DNA of 64,000 nt from Providencia vermicola. Its GTDB lineage: Bacteria > Pseudomonadota > Gammaproteobacteria > Enterobacterales > Enterobacteriaceae. Position 1 is the stretch's first letter; the number at the start of each line of letters is the position of its first letter. The position numbers and the translations under genes are program-made. The stretch is from assembly GCF_010748935.1 (NCBI RefSeq), contig NZ_CP048797.1, positions 62,001 through 126,000 on the forward strand. The letters run 5' to 3'. The notes beneath the pieces are model-generated. The model was not told where the DNA came from and ran no database searches. It worked only from the letters and a program-made list of their open reading frames with translations. Positions 26,527-32,881 of the stretch are shown here, piece by piece.

Positions 26527-26745
26527 ATGGTGGTGATCATCGTAAACACAGGACACTATGAGTTTATCGGCCTTGGTGAGACCCACGGACAAGCCACAGA
26601 AGGGCTTTTGAAACGCTGGGACGAACACTGCGAACGTAATCCGGATGCTGAGTCTGGTTACATGCAGGAGCTGATAGAAGAAGGAAGCGCACAAGTTGTC
26701 GAGATGGAGCCCGGCTCCGCCGTAATTTACGGACTTGACGGCTAA
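26527..26745 (+). CDS. Small hypothetical protein (72 aa)
   Basis: ATG at 26527 after TAGGAGAGCACTAGCT; the frame is open to 26446 but that part lies inside the previous gene and lacks a ribosome site. Acidic, compact (GHYEFIGLGETHGQATEGLLKRW). No family recognised. Confidence 0.6.
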   Translation: MVVIIVNTGHYEFIGLGETHGQATEGLLKRWDEHCERNPDAESGYMQELIEEGSAQVVEMEPGSAVIYGLDG

Positions 26746-26790
26746 GCCTTCTCAACTAACCCACTCGGGCGCATCATCCCGAGAGGGTGT

Positions 26791-26818
26791 GGTGCGTCCT
26801 AACCAAAAGGAATGCACT
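26791..26818 (+). promoter_or_regulatory. SD-sequestering leader hairpin before the gene at 26819
   Basis: GGTGCGTCCT (26791-26800) pairs with AGGAATGCACT (26808-26818), with a bulge; note the weak SD AAGGA. Confidence 0.6.
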
Positions 26819-27376
26819 ATGTCTAACTTTGAACAAGCTCTGGAGCGTACTGACGGTAAAACACTGATTCTCAGCAATGGGAGTAAGTGGGCAGGCCAAG
26901 ACCCGGACAGTATTCAGACTTTACTGGATGTCCTGGGTGACAACGTTCTTGACCCGATGTTTGAGCAGTATCACTGTTATCGCCCATACCCGTTTGAACC
27001 AATGGTGAGGACGGGGCGAAATGGCGAAATGTTCCAGCCTTGGCTTGGGGCAGCCTGCTTCTTTGGGAACTTCCTGACTGTCTCTCATGTTTTCAACATC
27101 ATCACGAAAGATGACGGTGTTGTTGAGGCCTTAACAGAGGCGATCCGGAAGAATATGGCGACTGAACAGTACCAGCAGAATGCCTATGAGCGTTATGCCG
27201 GTTGGTTCTACGCTGAAACCAGCGAAGGGTTAAGGCTAGTCTCTCCAAGTGAGGCTGCCGACATCCGAGCTGGCGCAGTTTCAAAGCTGCGTTACCCAAG
27301 AAACTTCGAGGTTATGAAAACTGCGGTTCTCAAAGGTCCTCGATTTGATACTGAATTAAGCCGCAAGGCTTCTTAA
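26819..27376 (+). CDS. Hypothetical protein (185 aa)
   Basis: Start at 26819 after AAAAGGAATGCACT. Soluble; MFEQYHCYRPYPFEPMVRTGRNGEMFQPWLGAACFFGNF is an aromatic-rich core. No recognised domain. Carries its own leader hairpin, so it is probably tuned separately from its neighbours. Confidence 0.65.
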   Translation: MSNFEQALERTDGKTLILSNGSKWAGQDPDSIQTLLDVLGDNVLDPMFEQYHCYRPYPFEPMVRTGRNGEMFQPWLGAACFFGNFLTVSHVFNIITKDDGVVEALTEAIRKNMATEQYQQNAYERYAGWFYAETSEGLRLVSPSEAADIRAGAVSKLRYPRNFEVMKTAVLKGPRFDTELSRKAS

Positions 27377-27418
27377 CCCAAACATTAACCCCACGGGGGA
27401 CATCGGTCCCTGAGGGGA

Positions 27419-27450
27419 TGGTGTCTCCCTCTGAAATTAAGGAGATACCA
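27419..27450 (+). promoter_or_regulatory. SD-sequestering leader hairpin before the gene at 27451
   Basis: TGGTGTCTCCCT (27419-27430) pairs with AGGAGATACCA (27440-27450), with one bulged base. CCCCACGGGGG...CCCTGAGGGG lies just upstream. Confidence 0.7.
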
Positions 27451-28302
27451 ATGATTAAACAGCATTTTCAAAACGAACTGGTTAAGTGTGGATACCCGGA
27501 TGATCTGACGATTGAGTACAGTCTCGGATACTGCCAGGGGGATGGCGTAGCCTTCTACGGGGATTTGAGCGTTGATGACGTCAAAGCTCTCATGAATCGC
27601 CTATTCAGCACTGAGCCCGGCCAAGTGGATGCTGTCAGCCGCGTGAAGAACCTGATGGCACAGAAAGACATTGAGAATATGCTTTCTGTCCTCCGCGAAT
27701 ATGGTTCCTGTGACCTGTCCATTACTCGGAATAGTCACGGGCATCACTACAGCCATTGGAACTGCATGAACATCGACGACAACGTGGACTTCACAGGGAT
27801 CTTCCCTGATGATGATTCCATGATTGGCACCGGCATTGAAGGGATTAACCAGGATATGGTCGAGCGCTGGCAAGACCTCTGGGAACGCTTTGTGCTGGAG
27901 CTGGCGGATGATGTAAAAAGTCTTTCCAAGAAGCTCGAAGCGGACGGGTACTCGCTGATCGAGGCCTCTCCATGCGAAGATGAAGTGGTTTGGGAACGGG
28001 CCACTGAAAACTACCTGGTGCGTGTTACTGAACTCCCTGAGCGGGATTTCGATATGGGCCACTGGGATGACGAAGTAAGAGACCAAACAATTTGTTCTAT
28101 CCTGGAAGGGAAAGAGCGAGTGCTTGGCCTACGTGTTGAGGTACTCTCTCGTGAAAACGAGATTGTCCTGGGTGAAGAGAGTCTGCACGGCTTGACCGTT
28201 GCCAGTGATGACAAGAGCTACGCTGGCTACAGACGAGAACTTCTCCGGGGAGCTATCCAGCAAACCAGGGACTTTTTCTCTCGCCACCTCAAAGCGGCAT
28301 AA
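27451..28302 (+). CDS. Hypothetical protein (283 aa)
   Basis: Start at 27451 after AAGGAGATACCA. Contains a His-rich stretch SHGHHYSHWNCMNIDDNVDF and many acidic residues; possible metal binding but no known motif. Last gene before structured RNA copy E. No family recognised. Confidence 0.65.
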   Translation: MIKQHFQNELVKCGYPDDLTIEYSLGYCQGDGVAFYGDLSVDDVKALMNRLFSTEPGQVDAVSRVKNLMAQKDIENMLSVLREYGSCDLSITRNSHGHHYSHWNCMNIDDNVDFTGIFPDDDSMIGTGIEGINQDMVERWQDLWERFVLELADDVKSLSKKLEADGYSLIEASPCEDEVVWERATENYLVRVTELPERDFDMGHWDDEVRDQTICSILEGKERVLGLRVEVLSRENEIVLGEESLHGLTVASDDKSYAGYRRELLRGAIQQTRDFFSRHLKAA

Positions 28303-28334
28303 CAAGGCAGGGGGAAACCCCTGCTTTACTTCCC

Positions 28335-28445
28335 AAGTCTTCTTACTCATGGTGAATACCATCAGTAAGCAGATTTTGTTCTCTTCGGAGAGCGAAAAGT
28401 GCGATAGCTGGTCGCCAAAAACAAACAGCAAATTAACGTTAATTT
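28335..28445 (+). ncRNA. Structured RNA element, copy E
   Basis: Almost base-for-base the same as copy B: CTTACT/AGTAAG with ATGGT/ACCAT (28342-28369), TCTC-TTCG-GAGA (28380-28391), GCGA-TAGCTGG-TCGC (28401-28415), CAGC (28426-28429), palindrome (28430-28445). Such identity between two sites 12 kb apart points to recent duplication or conversion. 62 bases before the next start. Confidence 0.75.
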
Positions 28446-28478
28446 ATTAATCCCTGCGGGAGTCTATCTCCTGCTGGA

Positions 28479-28506
28479 GATACCTCCCGTTATTTCTGGA
28501 GGTATC
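28479..28506 (+). promoter_or_regulatory. SD-sequestering leader hairpin before the 48-aa gene
   Basis: GATACCTCC (28479-28487) pairs perfectly with GGAGGTATC (28498-28506), nine base pairs including the whole Shine-Dalgarno. It is the cleanest example in the window. Confidence 0.75.
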
Positions 28507-28507
28507 C

Positions 28508-28654
28508 ATGAACAAATTCCAAGACTTTAAGTTGGTTTATCGTCAAGGTGGTCGTCGCTTAGAGCGTGTCTTTACGGACACTCTTTACGCGAATGTGAAG
28601 CGTGTCGCTGACTCGTTTCCTCCGACCGTTCTTTGGCGCATTCAGCCAGCGTAA
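28508..28654 (+). CDS. Very small basic protein (48 aa)
   Basis: ATG two bases after GGAGGTATC. Residues run from MNKFQDFKLVYRQGG to VLWRIQPA; arginine-rich, soluble. The perfect leader hairpin and strong SD support translation. No family recognised. Confidence 0.65.
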   Translation: MNKFQDFKLVYRQGGRRLERVFTDTLYANVKRVADSFPPTVLWRIQPA

Positions 28655-28729
28655 AACTCGGAACCTTAAAGCTCGGCTTTGGCCGTGACCTTTCAATAAC
28701 CCATGCGGGTACACTTCCCCGCACGGGGT

Positions 28730-28759
28730 AGGTGTACCCATTAACTTTGGAGTACACCT
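28730..28759 (+). promoter_or_regulatory. SD-sequestering leader hairpin before the gene at 28761
   Basis: AGGTGTACCCA (28730-28740) pairs with TGGAGTACACCT (28748-28759) with one bulge. A CGGGTACACTTCCCCG hairpin precedes it. Confidence 0.65.
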
Positions 28760-28760
28760 T

Positions 28761-29147
28761 ATGAACCAAGTAGCTAAATTGGACCTCGCCCAAATCCGTC
28801 AACAAGCCATCAATGATGGTCTGCTGGTGGACCAATCTTCCATCGGTAAACAAGCTGGTTTCCTGACCAATGTGGCAGTGACCCCGGCAATTGTCGATGG
28901 AGTATTTGGTGCAGATGGTAAGCACTCGGTAGAAGACTTCCTTTTCATGTTTTTGCAGCTTTGTGTTGCTCAAACAAAGGTCGCTTTTACCGACAACAAG
29001 AATTGGGGAAAGATTCGTCTTTATTACCCCATGCCCACTGTAGATGGCTTTTTCAAACCCACTGAGGTTGTGATTAAGTCAGATCCTGTAACCGCAGATG
29101 TCACAATCATGATGGCCTCGGAAGAGGGCGCTCATTTGTGCTTGTGA
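28761..29147 (+). CDS. Hypothetical protein (128 aa)
   Basis: Starts one base after the paired SD segment. N-terminal helix, then a beta-rich end (KIRLYYPMPTVDGFFKPTEVVIKSDPVTADVTIMM). No recognised family. Ends at a T-rich terminator. Confidence 0.65.
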   Translation: MNQVAKLDLAQIRQQAINDGLLVDQSSIGKQAGFLTNVAVTPAIVDGVFGADGKHSVEDFLFMFLQLCVAQTKVAFTDNKNWGKIRLYYPMPTVDGFFKPTEVVIKSDPVTADVTIMMASEEGAHLCL

Positions 29148-29159
29148 TATTCACAAAAT

Positions 29160-29186
29160 TCGCCTCCGTTTCGGGGGCGACCTTTT
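29160..29186 (+). terminator. Terminator after the 128-aa gene
   Basis: Stem TCGCCTCCG / CGGGGGCGA with a TTT loop followed by CCTTTTT. Confidence 0.8.
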
Positions 29187-29251
29187 TAAACCCCTCGCCG
29201 GGGAGAACTCCCCGGCTGGGGAGCCTCCTTGGCACATTCTCCCGGTGTCGG

Positions 29252-29291
29252 GGTTTCCTTAAAACCCTGGCGACGGGGGTTTAAGGAAGCC
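29252..29291 (+). promoter_or_regulatory. Long hairpin in the primase leader
   Basis: GGTTTCCTTAAAACCC (29252-29267) faces GGGTTTAAGGAAGCC (29277-29291), about 15 bp with one bulge, and contains an internal AAGGA. The true SD AAGGAG lies further on at about 29311, so this hairpin differs from the other leaders. Confidence 0.5.
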
Positions 29292-29324
29292 TCGATGCTG
29301 GGGTTCACGCTAAGGAGAAAACCT

Positions 29325-31052
29325 ATGTCTTACTACAAAGCTGACACCGTTCGTGAAGCTGCAAACGGAAACTGGCTATTCATCCTGGCGGCCCTAGCGC
29401 CCCATCTTGAACCAGCTCTCCGTAAACCTGGTCGTCATGTTTCTTGTCCTATCCACGGCGGGAAAGATGGCTTCCGACTGTTCAAGGATGCCCACCTGAC
29501 TGGTGGCGGCGTATGCAATACATGCGGTGCCAATCATGATGGTTTTGAGCTGCTGATGTGGCTCAATAACTGGGACTTTAAACAGTGCCTGAGCGAGGTT
29601 GGTGATTATCTGGGCGTTGAGAAAGAGCAACCCCAGTATCAACAAGCCGCTGCACCGACACGAGCTCCTGTCCAGGCCAAAGCGCCTGTTCAGCAAGAGC
29701 CTATGAAGGTGAATAACAAGGTTCTCGATTCCAAGAATCGTAAAAAATCCATTGCCGGTACTCTGATTGCCCACGGTAAAGCTCCTTATGAGCATAACGA
29801 AGACAACGAGCTCAGCTACTTTGCCTTCATCCGTGACAAGAGCGGTTTGGAACGCACCATCTGGGGCGTGGATCTTGAAAGAGCCATTGGTGAAAGTGAA
29901 GCCAAGTATGGGGATGAGATCGTCATGACAAACCTCGGGCGCGAGCCTGTAACTGTCGTCGTTGAAGTTAAGGACGAGCAGGGGAATGTTGTGAGAGAAC
30001 AACCTATGCAAACGCATCGCAACACCTGGCTGGTGGAACGTCGCGGCGCTACGGTAACGCAGTTCCGCGCTCGCTCGAACGGTGGTGTTGAGCCGGTGAG
30101 TCACCATGTTGAGTCGGCCCCTGTGGTCAACCGCAAGGTAGAAACTCCGGCACCGCAAGTACAACCTGCGGCCACACAACCGGAAGAGCAAAGCAGCGAA
30201 AATAAGCCGAAAGTTGTTCCGATGTTTCGTGAACAACCTAAGCCTTGGTTGCTTGAGCTCCAAGAAGAAATGGAGAAGAGAATGGAGCGCGAACGCGCTT
30301 ACAGTGCTCGTCTCCGTGAGAAAATCGAGAAGGTATGGAACGAGTGTTTGCCGTTCTCCAGTCATGTGACTGAGCCAATGCGTCTGTACTTCAAAAACCG
30401 CGAGCTGCTGTTCAAAGTTGATGAAGTAGAAAAAACAGACTGTCTGCGGTTCAATCCGGCTATGGCCTACTACGACGAAGATGGCAATGAAGTTGGGAAA
30501 TTCCCGGCTATCGTCTGCGCTATCCGAGATGTGGAAGGCAACCTGGTAACGCTCCACCGCACCTATCTCACCCAAAACGGTAAAAAAGCCAAGGTCGGCA
30601 ACGCCAAAAAGATGATGCCCATTCCTGACGGTTTGGATGTCAATGGCGCGGCCATCCGCCTCGGTGAACCGACTGAGGGTATCCTGGGTGTTGCAGAAGG
30701 GCTGGAAACAGCTCTGTCAGCTTATCGAGTCACTCAAATCCCGGTTTGGTCAACGGTCAATGCCACCCTAATGGAGTCCTTCGAGGTTCCAGAAGGTGTT
30801 CACACCGTACTGATCTGGGCTGACAAAGATAAGTCTGTGACTGGGGAGAAGTCAGCGAACGTGCTGAAAGCCAAGCTGGAGAAGCGCGGCATTCGTGTGT
30901 ACGTCCTGCTGCCTAAGCTCCCGATCCCGCCCAGAGCGAAAGGGATTGACTGGAACGATGTCCTGATGAGTCAGGGAAGCCTCGGTTTCCCGAATGCTCG
31001 CTACCTGCGCGATTTCATTGCGAGAAGGAGAGCTGAGTATGGCCGTCATTGA
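29325..31052 (+). CDS. Toprim-domain primase (zinc-finger N-terminus)
   Basis: 575 aa from the ATG at 29325 (AAGGAGAAAACCT upstream); the open frame reaches 29229 but without a start signal. N-terminal CHC2-like zinc ribbon (VSCPIHGGKDGFR...GVCNTCGANHDG), a variable middle, and a C-terminal Toprim domain with AEGLETALS and the DxD motif in LIWADKDKS. Such proteins prime DNA synthesis on the transferred strand or at plasmid origins. The 92-aa gene overlaps its end by 14 bp. Confidence 0.85.
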   Translation: MSYYKADTVREAANGNWLFILAALAPHLEPALRKPGRHVSCPIHGGKDGFRLFKDAHLTGGGVCNTCGANHDGFELLMWLNNWDFKQCLSEVGDYLGVEKEQPQYQQAAAPTRAPVQAKAPVQQEPMKVNNKVLDSKNRKKSIAGTLIAHGKAPYEHNEDNELSYFAFIRDKSGLERTIWGVDLERAIGESEAKYGDEIVMTNLGREPVTVVVEVKDEQGNVVREQPMQTHRNTWLVERRGATVTQFRARSNGGVEPVSHHVESAPVVNRKVETPAPQVQPAATQPEEQSSENKPKVVPMFREQPKPWLLELQEEMEKRMERERAYSARLREKIEKVWNECLPFSSHVTEPMRLYFKNRELLFKVDEVEKTDCLRFNPAMAYYDEDGNEVGKFPAIVCAIRDVEGNLVTLHRTYLTQNGKKAKVGNAKKMMPIPDGLDVNGAAIRLGEPTEGILGVAEGLETALSAYRVTQIPVWSTVNATLMESFEVPEGVHTVLIWADKDKSVTGEKSANVLKAKLEKRGIRVYVLLPKLPIPPRAKGIDWNDVLMSQGSLGFPNARYLRDFIARRRAEYGRH

Positions 31053-31317
31053 TGTCTCGAAGGTTGATACAACGCCTGGTAACGACGCGGTGTGCCCCTT
31101 CTCTCCCCCTGAGGGGTGGGAGGGGGACTCTGCGGCCTACGTTGAGCTTATGCGGTCTCGGTATCGTCATCTGATGCACGGCCAGAGAATGATGGTGACA
31201 GCCTCCTTCGCAAGAAGGGAGCCTATCCAAGTTACTGGCCCGTTTGCTGATGAAGCGACGAAGATCATTAACTCAATGAAGATGAACAAGGCGAAGCCAA
31301 CAGCTTTGTCTGCCTAA
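31039..31317 (+). CDS. Small hypothetical protein (92 aa) coupled to the primase
   Basis: ATG at 31039 after GAAGGAGAGCTGAGT, overlapping the primase stop. Basic C-terminus (NSMKMNKAKPTALSA). No family recognised; coupling suggests joint function with the primase. Confidence 0.65.
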   Translation: MAVIDVSKVDTTPGNDAVCPFSPPEGWEGDSAAYVELMRSRYRHLMHGQRMMVTASFARREPIQVTGPFADEATKIINSMKMNKAKPTALSA

Positions 31318-31357
31318 AACTTTAACCCTGAGGGGGTGTTCATGCCCTCTCAGGCAT

Positions 31358-31389
31358 GATTCGCCTCCTCTTCAACTATGGAGGTAATC
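31358..31389 (+). promoter_or_regulatory. SD-sequestering leader hairpin before the interrupted gene
   Basis: GATTCGCCTCC (31358-31368) pairs with GGAGGTAATC (31380-31389) with one bulge. The leader survives although its gene was cut by the transposon. Confidence 0.6.
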
Positions 31390-31611
31390 ATGAAAAAGTT
31401 TTTGCGTATTAAGACGTGGTTTGTGCGTCTTTTCTCTCCTGACAAGAAGACTCTGGGAGCTATCGGTGAAGACCTGCGTAAGGTCGCCGTAACAGCCATC
31501 GGTGTCGGTATTGTAGGGGTCGTCTCAGAAAACGGAATCTATGGTCACTCCCGTTTTTGCAACACCGATTTTGACGATAAATTGGCTTGCTTGAATCTAT
31601 CCGGCGTCTGA
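31390..31611 (+). pseudogene. Small backbone membrane protein gene interrupted by Tn1696-like insertion
   Basis: About 42 native codons (MKKFLRIKTWFVRLFSP...VTAIGVGIV) with a basic N-terminus and start of a hydrophobic segment. At 31516 the frame enters the transposon end and reads on through the inserted IS for about 31 foreign codons to a stop at 31611. The missing 3' part is not found in the window, because the far end of the transposon is deleted. Confidence 0.75.
31516..31537. repeat. Outer 22 bp of the Tn1696-like 38-bp inverted repeat
   Basis: Starts GGGGTCGTCTCAGAAAACGG and is cut after GGAA. The remaining 16 bp (AATAAAGCACGCTAAG) are at 32866-32881, on the other side of the inserted IS; 22 plus 16 gives the full 38 bp. 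Confidence 0.85.
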
Positions 31612-32865
31612 ATGGGATTTTATTCCCGCGCCTCGATGAGTTCCGCGCCTGATGAACCTCCAGAAAAATATACGGCTTCAATGAGCCTTTCCGTTTTACA
31701 GGTTCCTCAACAGGCCGGTGGGCCGTTAGTATCATCAATATCAGTATTCGCAAAACCAGATCAGTGATTCTTTAAACCGGTGTATTTCTGCCGTTATGCT
31801 ACATAAGTTTGCTGTCGTGCCGTTAGGGCCCAGGCTATTCTGGCCAGCTTGTTTGCCAGAGCACAAGTGACGACAAAGTTGCTTTTCCTACACAGTAGAT
31901 CCCTGACCCAATCGGCCAATTTGCCAGACTGGTGTTCCAGTTTTTGTATGAATACCCTGGCACATTGAACCAACAAAGTTCGGATCTTTTTGTTACCTCG
32001 CTTACTAATTCCCAGCAATGTCGTCCGACCTCCCGTGCTGTACTGTCGAGGCACTAGCCCTGTTGCCGCCGCAAAGTCACGACTGCTGGCGTACTGCTTC
32101 CCGTCGCCAATCTCAGTTGAAATAGTACTCGCTGTCAGTGTTCCGACGCAGGGAATGCTCAGCAAGCGCTGTCCAATCTCATCTTCGTCCAACTTTCGTT
32201 TCAACTGGGATTCCAAATCTTTAATCTGCTCAACAAGATAGTGATAATGCTGTTGTAATTTCAGCAATAACTGGCTGAGGTATAGAGGCAAACTATTGTC
32301 CTCAAGAAGGGTACTCAGTCGGCTAATAACGGCAGCTCCTCGTGGAACGCTGATGCCAAATTCCAGCAGAAAAGCATGCATCTGATTGGTTGTTTTTACC
32401 TTATCCTGAACCAGGGATTCACGGACACGATGCAGCGCACGCATTGCCTGCTGAGATTCAGTTCTGGGCTGTACAAAACGCATAGACGGACGCGATGCAG
32501 CTTCACAAATAGCTTCGGCGTCGACAAAGTCGTTTTTGTTACTTTTAACGAATGGACGGACAAATTGTGGTGATATCAGCTTAGGAAAATGCCCCAACTC
32601 TTCCAACTTGCGTGCCATAAAGTGAGAGCCACCACAGGCTTCCATTGCGATGGTTGTAGCGGGGCATGTCGCCAAAAATTCGATTAACTTTGGCCGTGTA
32701 AATTTTTTACGGTAAACAGCCTTGCCGCGACGATCTTGGCAATGAATATGGAAAGAGTTTTTACCCAGATCGATACCAATGAGCGCAATGTTTTCCATGA
32801 TAGTTCTCCGAATGAAAGCCTATCCTCAGCATAGTACCGGGAAGGAGGGAGTGACCATCTCATTA
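31538..32865 (-). mobile_element. IS4321/IS5075-like element (IS110 family) in the transposon repeat
   Basis: About 1,327 bp, between the two halves of the 38-bp repeat. Short inverted ends ATGGTCACTCCC (left) and GGGAGTGACCAT (right). IS4321 and IS5075 are known to target exactly this place in Tn21-family repeats. The insertion should block transposition of the host transposon. I do not separate IS4321 from IS5075 here. Confidence 0.85.
31794..32798 (-). CDS. tnpA: IS4321/IS5075-like transposase
   Basis: 334 aa DEDD transposase of the IS110 family: GIDLGKNSFHIH (first Asp), KNDFVDAEAICEA (Asp cluster), and the C-terminal Ser region RQYSTGGRTTLLGISKRG. Acts with a structured guide-like RNA in recently studied relatives of the family; whether that holds here is inference. 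Complete. Confidence 0.88.
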   Translation of the reverse strand: MENIALIGIDLGKNSFHIHCQDRRGKAVYRKKFTRPKLIEFLATCPATTIAMEACGGSHFMARKLEELGHFPKLISPQFVRPFVKSNKNDFVDAEAICEAASRPSMRFVQPRTESQQAMRALHRVRESLVQDKVKTTNQMHAFLLEFGISVPRGAAVISRLSTLLEDNSLPLYLSQLLLKLQQHYHYLVEQIKDLESQLKRKLDEDEIGQRLLSIPCVGTLTASTISTEIGDGKQYASSRDFAAATGLVPRQYSTGGRTTLLGISKRGNKKIRTLLVQCARVFIQKLEHQSGKLADWVRDLLCRKSNFVVTCALANKLARIAWALTARQQTYVA

Positions 32866-32881
32866 AATAAAGCACGCTAAG
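32866..32881. repeat. Inner 16 bp of the Tn1696-like inverted repeat
   Basis: AATAAAGCACGCTAAG, directly continuing the 22 bp left at 31516-31537. It overlaps the tnpA stop codon (32877-32879). Confidence 0.85.

Noticed and set aside
15050..28445. tRNA or rRNA genes as an explanation of the structured repeats
   Set aside because: No cloverleaf, anticodon arm or CCA end; element length and pseudoknot do not fit.
29394..30575. 393-codon reverse open frame over the primase
   Set aside because: No ribosome site and no recognisable domain; the forward frame has a zinc ribbon and Toprim motifs.
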